Shown here: piece by piece, positions 45,198 through 54,443 of the stretch
Layout: every line of letters begins with the position of its first letter
Position numbering within the stretch: the stretch's first letter is position 1
Source of the DNA: an uncultured Oscillospiraceae bacterium
GTDB taxonomy: Bacteria; Bacillota; Clostridia; Oscillospirales; Oscillospiraceae
Reading direction: 5' to 3'
Length of the DNA: 64,000 nucleotides
NCBI GenBank assembly: GCA_947624065.1
Contig: CANQIO010000002.1
Location: forward strand, 32,239 to 96,238
Program-made: the position numbers and the translations under genes
The notes under the pieces: generated by a model
What the model was told of the DNA's origin: nothing
The model's input: only the letters and a program-made list of their open reading frames with translations
Database searches by the model: none

Positions 45198-47609
45198 ATG
45201 AAAAAATGGACCCGCGCGCTGTTTCAGCCGAACCTGCCGCTGACGGAGGACGGTCCCGTGACCGCCAGCGCGGCGCATATCGCTCTGGCCCGCCGGGCCG
45301 CCCGGGAGGGCATGGTCCTGCTGAAGAACGAGAATGGCCTGCTCCCCCTGGACCCGGCGCGGCCCGTGGCCCTGTTCGGCAAGGGCAGCTTCGACTATGT
45401 GAAGGGCGGCGGCGGCAGCGGCGACGTGACCACGGTCTACGTCCGGGACCTCTATGACGGGCTGACGGCGCTGGGCGTGCCCATCTATGAGCCTCTTTCC
45501 GACTATTACCGGGCCTATGTGTCTGAGCGGTACGCCGCCGGGGACGCGCCGGGCATGATGGCGGAGCCCGCGCTGCCGGCGGACCTGCTGGCCGGGGCCC
45601 GCGCGGCGGCGGACACGGCCGTCGTCGTCCTCAGCCGGTTCTCCGGCGAGGGCTGGGACCGGTCCGACGCGGAGTATGAGGACGAGTATAACCCCTGGGC
45701 CCACGAGCTCACCATGCCCAAGATCGCCGGGCGCATCTTCCCCCGGGGCGACTTCTACCGCAGCGACGGGGAGACCGCCATGATCGAGGCGGTGTGCGCC
45801 GCTTTCCCGCGGGTGGTGCTGGTACTGAACGTGGGGGCGGCGGTGGACGTGTCCTGGTTCAAGGACGACGGCCGCATCGGCGCGGCGCTGCTGGCCTGGC
45901 AGGGCGGCATGGAGGGCGGCACGGCTGCGGCGGAACTGCTCACCGGCAGGGCCTGTCCCTGCGGCAGGCTGCCAGACACCTTTGCCCGGGATGTGGCCGA
46001 CTGGCCCTCCACCGCGGGATTTCACGCCTCGCCCCACTATGTGGAGTACACCGAGGACATCTACATGGGCTACCGCTACTTTGAGACCCTGCCCGGCGCC
46101 GCGGAAAAGGTATGCTATCCCTTCGGCTATGGCCTCAGCTATACCCAGTTCACCATCGAGCCCGTGTCCGCCGGTGCGGAAGCGGGGCAGATCCGCGTCA
46201 GCGCCCGTGTGACCAACACCGGCAGACGGCCCGGCCGCGAGGTGGTGCAGCTGTATTACAGCGCCCCCCAGGGCAGGCTCCAAAAGCCCGCCCGGGTCCT
46301 GGCCGCCTTCATCAAGACGGCGGAGCTCGCCCCCGGCGGGAGCGAGAGCGTGGAGCTGTGCTTCCCCATCGGGGACATGGCCAGCTTCGACGATCTGGGG
46401 AAGGTGGAGCGCTCCGCCTGGGTGCTGGAGGCGGGCGCGTACAGCTTCTGGCTGGGGCATGACATCCGCGCCGCCCGGCGGCTGGACTATGTCTGGCAGC
46501 AGCCGGCGGACGAGACCGTCTCCCGGCTGGCCAGCCGTCTGGCGCCCTCCCACCTGGAAAAGCGTCTGCTGGCCGACGGCACCTATGAGCCCCTGCCCGC
46601 GGCCCCGGCCGTGGACCCCAACGAGGACGCCCTGACCCGCATGGGGGCCGAGGCAGAGGAGGCCATGGTCCCCGCTGTCCGCGCGCTCCCCCGGCGGCGG
46701 CTGATGCAGCCTTTCGCGGAGGGCGCCCGTCCCCTGGCCGACGTGGCGGAGGGGACCCTCTCGCTGGACGCGTTCCTGGACCAGCTGTCCGACGCGGACC
46801 TGGCCCACCTGCTGGGCGGGCAGCCCAACACCTCCGTCTCCAACACCTTCGGCATGGGCAACCTGCCTGAATACGGCGTGCCCACCGTCACCACCGCCGA
46901 CGGCCCCGCCGGTCTGCGGCTCATCCCCGAGTGCGGCGTGCGCACTACCGCTTTCCCCTGCGCCACGCTGCTGGCATCCGCCTGGGACGAGGAGCTGGCA
47001 CATGCCGTGGGCGCGGCGGCCGCCGCCGAGGTGAAGGAGAACAACATCTCCATCTGGCTTGCCCCCGCCGTCAATCTGCACCGCAGTCCCCTGTGCGGGC
47101 GGAACTTTGAGTATTGGTCGGAGGACCCGACGCTGGCCGGCGTCCTCGCCGCCGCCATGGTCCGGGGCATCCAGTCCCAGAACGTGGCCGCCACGGTCAA
47201 GCACTTCGCCTGCAACAACAAGGAGACCAACCGCAAGCACTCCGACTCCCGCGTCTCGGAGCGAGCGCTGCGGGAACTCTATCTGCGGGTCTTCGAGATC
47301 GTCGTCCGCCGGGCCGAGCCCTGGGCCGTCATGAGCTCCTACAACATCATTAACGGCCGCCGCGCCTCCGAGAGCAGGGAGCTGCTCACGGACATCCTCC
47401 GGGGCGAGTGGGGCTATGAGGGTCTTGTCATGACCGACTGGTGGAACCGGGCTGAGCACTACAAGGAGGTGCTGGCCGGCAACGACGTCAAGATGGCCCT
47501 CGGCTATCCCGAACGGCTGGAGAAGGCCATGGAGCTGGGGCTCATCACCCGCGACGACCTGGCCGCCTGTGCCCGCCGGGTGCTGCAGCTCATTTTGAAG
47601 ATCGACTGA
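45198..47609 (+). CDS. GH3 beta-glucosidase-like, permuted domain order
   Basis: N-terminal REGMVLLKNENGLLPL (normally the second GH3 domain); FnIII-like middle; C-terminal TIM-barrel motifs HRSPLCGRNFEYWSEDP, VKHFACNNKE, GLVMTDWW. Confidence 0.88.
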   Translation: MKKWTRALFQPNLPLTEDGPVTASAAHIALARRAAREGMVLLKNENGLLPLDPARPVALFGKGSFDYVKGGGGSGDVTTVYVRDLYDGLTALGVPIYEPLSDYYRAYVSERYAAGDAPGMMAEPALPADLLAGARAAADTAVVVLSRFSGEGWDRSDAEYEDEYNPWAHELTMPKIAGRIFPRGDFYRSDGETAMIEAVCAAFPRVVLVLNVGAAVDVSWFKDDGRIGAALLAWQGGMEGGTAAAELLTGRACPCGRLPDTFARDVADWPSTAGFHASPHYVEYTEDIYMGYRYFETLPGAAEKVCYPFGYGLSYTQFTIEPVSAGAEAGQIRVSARVTNTGRRPGREVVQLYYSAPQGRLQKPARVLAAFIKTAELAPGGSESVELCFPIGDMASFDDLGKVERSAWVLEAGAYSFWLGHDIRAARRLDYVWQQPADETVSRLASRLAPSHLEKRLLADGTYEPLPAAPAVDPNEDALTRMGAEAEEAMVPAVRALPRRRLMQPFAEGARPLADVAEGTLSLDAFLDQLSDADLAHLLGGQPNTSVSNTFGMGNLPEYGVPTVTTADGPAGLRLIPECGVRTTAFPCATLLASAWDEELAHAVGAAAAAEVKENNISIWLAPAVNLHRSPLCGRNFEYWSEDPTLAGVLAAAMVRGIQSQNVAATVKHFACNNKETNRKHSDSRVSERALRELYLRVFEIVVRRAEPWAVMSSYNIINGRRASESRELLTDILRGEWGYEGLVMTDWWNRAEHYKEVLAGNDVKMALGYPERLEKAMELGLITRDDLAACARRVLQLILKID

Positions 47610-47622
47610 GAAAGGAGCCATC

Positions 47623-48492
47623 ATGGACGCCAACGAGATCCGCGCCGCCTTCGGCGCCAACGACGACAAGCGGGACCGGGGCCTCGCCACCCCGCCGGAG
47701 GTGGTCCGCGCCGACGACATCCCCTACGGTCCCCACGGCAAATGGAACCTGCTGGATCTTTACCGGCCCCGGGGCACAGAGCAGACCCCTCTCCCCTGCA
47801 TCGTCAGCGTCCACGGGGGCGGCTGGGTCTACGGGGACAAGGACCGGTACCAGTATTACTGCATGGACCTGGCCCGCCGGGGTTTCGCGGTGGTGAATTT
47901 CTCCTACCGCCTGGCGCCGGAGCATCCCTTCCCCTCGGCGGTGGAGGACGTGAATGCCGCCTTTCGCTGGGTGGCAGAGCACGGCCGGGAGCACATGCTG
48001 GACACCGACCGGCTTTTCGCCGTGGGCGACTCCGCCGGGGGACAGCTGGCCGCCCAGTACGCCGCCATGCTCACCGACCCCGCCTTCGGGGCCATGTATG
48101 ACCTTGCCCTGCCCCCTCTGACCATCCGGGCCCTGGCCCTCCACTGCGGCCACTACCAGTTCGACGGCTCGGAGGAGGGGCTGGACTCGGCGGTGATGCG
48201 GGCGTATTTCGGGCCGGACGCCAAAGAAAAGCTGCCGCTCGTGGACACGCTTGCCCACATCACCCCCGCCTTCCCCCCATCTCTGGTGATGACCGCCCAG
48301 TATGACTTCCTCCGCGACCAGGCGCCGGTGCTGTGCCGGGCGCTGGAGGAAAAGGGCGTGCCCTGCCGCTATGTGCTCTACGGCGAGCCGGGCCAGGAGC
48401 ATATGGGCCATGTGTTCCATCTGGACATCCGCAGCCCGGAGGCAAGGGCCTGCAACGACGAACAGTGCGCGTTCTTCCGCGCCTATTGCTGA
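47623..48492 (+). CDS. Alpha/beta hydrolase (HSL-type esterase)
   Basis: HGGGWVYGDKD oxyanion motif; GDSAGGQLAAQ nucleophile elbow. Confidence 0.9.
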   Translation: MDANEIRAAFGANDDKRDRGLATPPEVVRADDIPYGPHGKWNLLDLYRPRGTEQTPLPCIVSVHGGGWVYGDKDRYQYYCMDLARRGFAVVNFSYRLAPEHPFPSAVEDVNAAFRWVAEHGREHMLDTDRLFAVGDSAGGQLAAQYAAMLTDPAFGAMYDLALPPLTIRALALHCGHYQFDGSEEGLDSAVMRAYFGPDAKEKLPLVDTLAHITPAFPPSLVMTAQYDFLRDQAPVLCRALEEKGVPCRYVLYGEPGQEHMGHVFHLDIRSPEARACNDEQCAFFRAYC

Positions 48493-48510
48493 GAAAAGGA
48501 GACTTGTGCG

Positions 48511-51072
48511 ATGAACCATATCCGCGCCCCGAAGGACCCGGCCGTCTCGGCACGGGAGAGAGAACATACCGCCCTCGTCCGCCGGCTGGCCGGCCAGTGC
48601 GCCGTGCTGCTGGAAAACGACGGGACGCTGCCCCTGGCCGGACCGGGGAGGATCGCCCTCTTCGGCAACGGCGCCCGCCAGACCGTCCGGGGCGGCACCG
48701 GCTCCGGCGACGTGAACGTCCGCCAGGCGGTGAACATCGCCCAGGGCCTGGAAAACGCCGGCTTTGAGGTGGTCACCGGGCCTTGGCTGGACCGGCAGGA
48801 CGCCCACCACGCCCAGGCCAAGGCCGATTACGCCGCCTGGGTGCCCGCCTATGCCAAGGAGAAGGACATGAGCGAGTTTCTGGTGGTGTTCTCCTATCCC
48901 TTCCAGATCCCCGCGCCGGTGGCGATCGCCCCGGAGGACATGCGCCAGGCCGACGCGGCCGTGTACGTCATCTCCCGCACGTCGGGGGAGGGCGCGGACC
49001 GTTTCGCCCGGCGGGGCGACTATCTGCTCTATGACGAGGAACGGGAGCAGCTGACGGCGCTGGGCGCGGCATATGAAAAGCTCATCGTGGTGCTGAACGT
49101 GGGCGGCGTCATGGACCTGAGCGAACTGCACACCATCCCCGGCGTCAGCGCGGTGCTGCTGCTGGGCCAGCTGGGCAGCGTGGGCGGCGACGCGCTGGCC
49201 GATCTGCTGCTGGGGAAAACGGACCCCTCCGGCAGGCTCACCGACACCTGGGCCAAGCGCTATGCCGACTATCCCGCCGCGGCCACCTTCAGCCACAACG
49301 ACGGCGACGTGAACGACGAGTACTACGCCGAGGGCGTGTTCGTGGGCTATCGGTATTTCGACAGCTTTGGCGTGGAGCCTCTCTATCCCTTCGGCTACGG
49401 CCTGTCCTACACCAGCTTCTCCCTGTCCGCCGGGACCGTGACCGCCGACGGCGGGACGGTCGCCGTGCCTGTGACCGTGCGCAACACCGGCGCCCGTCCG
49501 GGCCGGGAGGTGGTCCAGCTGTACGTCTCCGCCCCTGCCGGCAGCCTTCCCAAGCCCTACCAGGCCCTGACCGCCTTCCAAAAGACCGGTCTGCTGGCCC
49601 CCAGCGGGAGCGAGACGGTATGCCTGCGCTTTTCCATGGCGGACCTGGCCTCCTACAGCGAGGACAAGGCCGCCTGGATACTGGAGGCGGGCGAGTATGT
49701 CCTGCGGGTGGGCGCCAGCTCCCGGAACACCGCCGCCGTCGCCGCACTGGTCCTGCCGGAGACGGTGGTCACGGCCCAGGCGAAAAACCTCTTTGCCGGG
49801 GCCGGCGATCTCACCGAGCTGACCCCGCCCGCCGCCGGCCGGCCGATCGACCCCGCTCTGCCCCGTGTGGCCATAGACCCCCGCTCCATCCCCACCGGGA
49901 CCTTTTCCTACCAGGGGCCCCGGAAGCCCTATGCCGCCCCCGGCGCGGGCACGCTCACCGCGGCGGACGTGAAGGCCGGCCGCTGCACGGTCGAGGAACT
50001 CACCGCCCAGCTGACCGTGGAGGAGATGGCCACGCTGTGCGTGGGGACGCTGCGCTTTGACAGCTCCATCGTCGGCAACGCCTCCCAGACTGTCCCCGGC
50101 GCGGCGGGCGACACCAGCCCCATCCTGCTCCAAAGCCGGGGCGTGAAGCCCATCGTCATGGCCGACGGCCCGGCCGGTCTGCGCCTGCAGCCCGTGTTCA
50201 AGGCCGACAAGGCGGGCAACATCCTGCCCGGCGGCAAGGTGATGGGCGACATGATCCTCCCCTTCGACCCCCAGTACGACGAGACCAACTCCGACACCTA
50301 CTATCAGTACTGCACCGCCATTCCCATCGGCTGGTCCCTGGCCATGAGCTGGGACCCGGCGATGCTGGTGGAGGCGGGCAGCGTCGTGGGCGAAGAGATG
50401 GAGCTGTTCGGCGTCGATCTGTGGCTGGCGCCGGCCCTGAACATCCACCGGGACCCCCTGTGCGGCCGGAATTTTGAATACTACTCCGAGGACCCGCTCG
50501 TCGCCGGCCTGGCCGCCGCGGCCATCACCCGCGGCGTGCAGCGCCACCCCGGCAAGGGCGTCACCATCAAGCACTTTGCCGCCAACTCCCAGGAGGACAA
50601 CCGCTACTTCACCAACTCCCACATCAGCGAGCGGGCCATCCGGGAGATCTATCTGCGGGGGTTCGAGATCGCCGTCCGCCAGGCCCAGCCGCTCGCCGTC
50701 ATGACCAGCTACAACCTGCTCAACGGCATCCACACCGCCAACCACTACGACCTGCTGCAGGCCGTCTGCCGGGACGAGTGGGGCTACCGGGGCGTGGTGA
50801 TGACCGACTGGTTCACCTCCCAGCGCATGCCCAACCTGACCGGCAAGGCCGAGCCGCCCTATCCCATCTCCGCCTCCACAGGATGCGTCTATGCCGGCAA
50901 CGACATCCAGATGCCCGGCTGCCAGGGCAATGTGGACGACATCGTCCGGGCCGTGACCACCGGCGAGAGCATCGACGGCTACCGCCTCACCCTGGCGGAC
51001 CTGCAGTTCTGCGCCGCCAACGTGATCCGGGCCGCCATCGCCATGGACGCCGGCGAGGCGGAAACTGCCTGA
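48511..51072 (+). CDS. GH3 beta-glucosidase-like, permuted domain order (paralogue of 45198)
   Basis: N-terminal GQCAVLLENDGTLPL; C-terminal HRDPLCGRNFEYYSEDP, IKHFAANSQEDNR, GVVMTDWF. Confidence 0.88.
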   Translation: MNHIRAPKDPAVSAREREHTALVRRLAGQCAVLLENDGTLPLAGPGRIALFGNGARQTVRGGTGSGDVNVRQAVNIAQGLENAGFEVVTGPWLDRQDAHHAQAKADYAAWVPAYAKEKDMSEFLVVFSYPFQIPAPVAIAPEDMRQADAAVYVISRTSGEGADRFARRGDYLLYDEEREQLTALGAAYEKLIVVLNVGGVMDLSELHTIPGVSAVLLLGQLGSVGGDALADLLLGKTDPSGRLTDTWAKRYADYPAAATFSHNDGDVNDEYYAEGVFVGYRYFDSFGVEPLYPFGYGLSYTSFSLSAGTVTADGGTVAVPVTVRNTGARPGREVVQLYVSAPAGSLPKPYQALTAFQKTGLLAPSGSETVCLRFSMADLASYSEDKAAWILEAGEYVLRVGASSRNTAAVAALVLPETVVTAQAKNLFAGAGDLTELTPPAAGRPIDPALPRVAIDPRSIPTGTFSYQGPRKPYAAPGAGTLTAADVKAGRCTVEELTAQLTVEEMATLCVGTLRFDSSIVGNASQTVPGAAGDTSPILLQSRGVKPIVMADGPAGLRLQPVFKADKAGNILPGGKVMGDMILPFDPQYDETNSDTYYQYCTAIPIGWSLAMSWDPAMLVEAGSVVGEEMELFGVDLWLAPALNIHRDPLCGRNFEYYSEDPLVAGLAAAAITRGVQRHPGKGVTIKHFAANSQEDNRYFTNSHISERAIREIYLRGFEIAVRQAQPLAVMTSYNLLNGIHTANHYDLLQAVCRDEWGYRGVVMTDWFTSQRMPNLTGKAEPPYPISASTGCVYAGNDIQMPGCQGNVDDIVRAVTTGESIDGYRLTLADLQFCAANVIRAAIAMDAGEAETA

Positions 51073-51175
51073 CGTCCGGCCCTCATCCGGCGCGCGTCCC
51101 CTATCCCGCTCCCGGTTCTAATCCCCCGCTCCCATCGCATACACTGTGCCAAGTAAGCGATTGGGAGTGGTATGA

Positions 51176-51424
51176 GTGCGAGAGGATATCGAACAGCGCG
51201 CCCGGGACCTGGCGCTTTACATCGTCGAGAACAACGCGACCGTCCGGGACGCCGCGTCCCACTTCAGCGTCTCCAAGAGCACGGTGCACAAGGACCTGAC
51301 GGAGCGGCTGCGGCATGTAGACCGGCCGCTGTACACCCAGGCACGGGCCGTGCTGGAACAGAACAAGGCCGAGCGGCACCTGCGGGGCGGCGAGGCCACG
51401 CGGCGAAAATATAAGAGCCTATAG
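51176..51424 (+). CDS. spoIIID: Sporulation transcriptional regulator SpoIIID (GTG start)
   Basis: EDIEQRARDLALYIVENNATVRDAASHFSVSKSTVHKDLTERL...RHLRGGEATRRKYK. Confidence 0.93.
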   Translation: MREDIEQRARDLALYIVENNATVRDAASHFSVSKSTVHKDLTERLRHVDRPLYTQARAVLEQNKAERHLRGGEATRRKYKSL

Positions 51425-51519
51425 CCATGGGCCGGGCACGGAAGTTCCGTGCCCGGTTCTTCTTGACAGCCCTTCGCCGGGATGGTAAGTTATACAGGAT
51501 AACAAAAGGAGAGCTGCGT

Positions 51520-52794
51520 ATGCTGAGTGTCTATGGCGCTCTGGGCATCAGCCCGGAGGTATACGAATACGGCGAGGCGGTGCTGGCCGATCTAAAGGAC
51601 CGGTTCGCCGCCATCGACGAGACGGCGGAGTACAACCAGGCCAAGGTGCTGGCCGCCATGCAGAAATGCCGGGTCAGCGGGGCCTGCTTTGCCGCCAGCA
51701 CCGGCTATGGCTACAATGACCTGGGCCGGGACACGCTGGAGGAAGTCTACGCCGCCGTGTTCCACACCGAGGCCGCCCTGGTCCGGCCCCAGATCACCTG
51801 CGGCACCCACGCGCTGGCCCTGGCTCTGGCCGCCAACCTCCGTCCGGGGGACGAGCTTCTCTCCCCCGTGGGCGCGCCCTATGACACTCTGGAGGAAGTC
51901 ATCGGCATCCGCCCTTCCGTGGGATCCCTGGCGGAATACGGCGTCACCTACGCCCAGGCGGATCTGCTGCCCGACGGCGGCTTTGACTATGACGCCATCC
52001 GCGCCGCCATCAACGACCGCACCCGGCTCATCACCATCCAGCGCTCTAAGGGCTACGCCACCCGCCCCAGCTTTTCCGTGGACCAGATCTGTCAGCTCAT
52101 ATCCTTCTGCAAGAGCGTGAAGCCGGACCTCATCTGCATGGTGGACAACTGCTACGGCGAATTTGTCCAGCGCATCGAGCCCTCCGACGTGGGGGCGGAC
52201 ATGACGGTGGGCTCCCTCATCAAGAACCCCGGCGGCGGCCTGGCCGCGGCGGGGGGATACATCTGCGGCACAGCGGAATGCGTGGAGCGCTGCGCCCGGC
52301 GGCTCACCGCCCCCGGCCTGGGGAAAGAGGTGGGCGCGAACCTGGGCCAGCTGCCCAGCATGTACCAGGGCTTTTTCCTGGCCCCCACCGTGACCGCCGG
52401 GGCGTTGAAGGGCGCCATCTTTGCCGCCAACATCTATGAAAAGCTGGGCTTTGCCTGCGTGCCCAACGCAACGGAGCCCCGCCACGACATCATCCAGGCG
52501 GTGACGCTGGGGTCGGCGGAGCGGATGGAGGCGTTCTGCCTGGGCATCCAGGCCGCCGCGCCGGTGGACAGCCACGTCACCCCGGTCCCCTGGCCCATGC
52601 CCGGCTATGACAGCGACGTGATCATGGCCGCCGGGGCCTTCGTCCAGGGCTCGTCCATCGAGCTCTCCGCCGACGGGCCCATCCGCCCGCCCTACGCGGT
52701 GTACTTCCAGGGCGGCCTGACCTGGTACCACGCCAAGACCGGCATCCTCATGAGCCTGCAAAAGCTCTATGAGCGGGGCCTGGTGCGTCTGTGA
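51520..52794 (+). CDS. Methionine gamma-lyase / aluminium resistance family PLP protein (YnbB-like)
   Basis: ASTGYGYNDLGRDTLEEVYAAVFHTEAALVRPQITCGTHAL; IQRSKGYATRPSFS; SLIKNPGGGLAAAGGYI. Confidence 0.9.
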   Translation: MLSVYGALGISPEVYEYGEAVLADLKDRFAAIDETAEYNQAKVLAAMQKCRVSGACFAASTGYGYNDLGRDTLEEVYAAVFHTEAALVRPQITCGTHALALALAANLRPGDELLSPVGAPYDTLEEVIGIRPSVGSLAEYGVTYAQADLLPDGGFDYDAIRAAINDRTRLITIQRSKGYATRPSFSVDQICQLISFCKSVKPDLICMVDNCYGEFVQRIEPSDVGADMTVGSLIKNPGGGLAAAGGYICGTAECVERCARRLTAPGLGKEVGANLGQLPSMYQGFFLAPTVTAGALKGAIFAANIYEKLGFACVPNATEPRHDIIQAVTLGSAERMEAFCLGIQAAAPVDSHVTPVPWPMPGYDSDVIMAAGAFVQGSSIELSADGPIRPPYAVYFQGGLTWYHAKTGILMSLQKLYERGLVRL

Positions 52795-54191
52795 TGGACG
52801 GCCTGGGCGAAAAGCTGCAAAGCTACGCCGCCTCGGACGCGCTCCCCATGCACATGCCCGGCCACAAGCGCAACGCCGCCGCCTTCCCCTGGCTGGCGGA
52901 CCTGGGCTGCCGTCTGGACATCACGGAGATCGACGGCTTTGACGATCTGAACGCCCCGCAGGGGCTCTTCCGGGACATGGAGGCGCGCGCGGCGCGGCTC
53001 TGGGGCGCGGAGCAGAGCGTCTGCCTGGTGAACGGCAGCACCGCCGGAGTGCTGGCCGCCGTACGCGCCGCGCTGGAGGCCGGCGGGGCGCTGCTCATGG
53101 CCCGGGGCTGCCACCGGTCGGTATACCACGCCGCGGAGCTGGCCGGCGCAGCCGTCTATTATCTGGTCCCCCCCACAGACCCGCTCCTGGGCACATGGGG
53201 CCCCGTATCGGCCCGGGCCGTGGCGGCGGCGCTGGACGCCCATCCGGACATCCGCCTGGTGGCCGTCACCAGCCCCACCTATGAGGGCGTGATGAGCGAC
53301 ATCGCCGCCATCGCGGCGGCGTGTCACGAGCGGGGCGCACTCCTTTTCGTGGACGAGGCCCACGGGGCCCATCTGGGCTTCGGCGGCTTTCCCGCCGGGG
53401 CAGTCTGTCAGGGCGCGGACCTGGTGGTCCAGAGCCTCCACAAGACCCTGCCCAGCCTGACCCAGACGGCGGTGCTGCACATCCAGGGCGGGCGCATCGA
53501 CCCGGCGGACGTGCGCCGGAACGCCGCCATGGTCCAGTCCAGCAGCCCCTCCTATCTGCTGTCCGCCTCCATCGACGGGTGCCTGCGGTATCTGGAGGCG
53601 GAGGGCAACGCCGCCGCGGACCGTTGGCTGGCCGCGCTGGAGCGGTTTTATGCCGCCGCGGACCGGCTGCGGGCGCTGCGCCTGTGGCGGGGCGGCGGCG
53701 CCAAGCACGATCCTTCCAAGCTGGTGATCTCCGCCGCTGGGGCTGGCATCGATGGCGCGGCCCTCATGGCCCGGCTGCGGCAGCGATACCGCATCGAGCT
53801 GGAGATGGCCGCCGGGCCCTACGCGCTGGCCATGACCGGCATGGGCGACACGGACGCGTCCCTGACGCGGCTGGCGGAGGCCCTGGCGGACATCGACGCC
53901 GGCCTCATCCCCGCCGAGCCGGCCCCGGCCCGCCCCTTCGTCCTGCCGGAACGGCGCATGGACGCCCGAGCGGCCCTGACCGCTCCCGGCGAGAGCGTCC
54001 CCGCTGCCGACGCTCTGGGCCGGATATCCGGGGAGTACGTCTGGGCCTATCCCCCCGGCGCGCCCCTGATCGTGCCCGGCGAGGTATTGGACCGGGCGGT
54101 CCTGGACAGCGTCGCCGGCGGCGTCAACATCCGCTCCACCCGCGGCGGCGCGCCGGAACGGTTTTTTGTATTGACCCAGGGCGAAAGATAG
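52794..54191 (+). CDS. Orn/Lys/Arg decarboxylase-family PLP enzyme
   Basis: LPMHMPGHKRNAAAFPW; LDITEIDGFDDLNAPQG; QSLHKTLPSLTQTAVLH; TGATG-coupled to the previous gene. Confidence 0.9.
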   Translation: MDGLGEKLQSYAASDALPMHMPGHKRNAAAFPWLADLGCRLDITEIDGFDDLNAPQGLFRDMEARAARLWGAEQSVCLVNGSTAGVLAAVRAALEAGGALLMARGCHRSVYHAAELAGAAVYYLVPPTDPLLGTWGPVSARAVAAALDAHPDIRLVAVTSPTYEGVMSDIAAIAAACHERGALLFVDEAHGAHLGFGGFPAGAVCQGADLVVQSLHKTLPSLTQTAVLHIQGGRIDPADVRRNAAMVQSSSPSYLLSASIDGCLRYLEAEGNAAADRWLAALERFYAAADRLRALRLWRGGGAKHDPSKLVISAAGAGIDGAALMARLRQRYRIELEMAAGPYALAMTGMGDTDASLTRLAEALADIDAGLIPAEPAPARPFVLPERRMDARAALTAPGESVPAADALGRISGEYVWAYPPGAPLIVPGEVLDRAVLDSVAGGVNIRSTRGGAPERFFVLTQGER

Positions 54192-54236
54192 TGTAAAATA
54201 TTGTCATTGAGTACTCATGAAAGGAGAACCATCCAC

Positions 54237-54386
54237 GTGAAACGCATACAGACCATCGAGACCCGCGATCTGGAGCAGAGCGCCGTCTCCGGCGGCTGCG
54301 GCGAGTGCCAGACCTCCTGCCAGTCCGCCTGCAAGACCTCCTGCGGCGTCGCCAACCAGAGCTGCGAGCATAAGGACGAGGAATAA
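54237..54386 (+). CDS. scfA: SCIFF (six cysteines in forty-five residues) ranthipeptide precursor
   Basis: MKRIQTIETRDLEQSAVSGGCGECQTSCQSACKTSCGVANQSCEHKDEE, 49 aa, six Cys; GTG start after AAGGAG. Confidence 0.95.
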   Translation: MKRIQTIETRDLEQSAVSGGCGECQTSCQSACKTSCGVANQSCEHKDEE

Positions 54387-54398
54387 TCTAACAAGAGG

Positions 54399-54430
54399 AT
54401 ACCGCCTGCGCCCGGCGCAGGCGGTATTTT
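54399..54430 (+). terminator. Terminator/attenuator hairpin between SCIFF precursor and maturase
   Basis: ATACCGCCTGCGCC-C-GGCGCAGGCGGTAT followed by TTT; 14-bp arms. Confidence 0.7.
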
Positions 54431-54443
54431 CCGAGGTGAGACC

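Noticed and set aside
45000-47720. N-terminal extension of the LacI-GGDEF ORF (1539-aa version)
   Set aside because: Extension is antisense to GH3; a good RBS (AAGGG) precedes ATG at 44999.
47590-50745. 1051-aa minus-strand ORF antisense to esterase and GH3
   Set aside because: Shadow ORF of GC-rich coding sequence with no recognisable domain.
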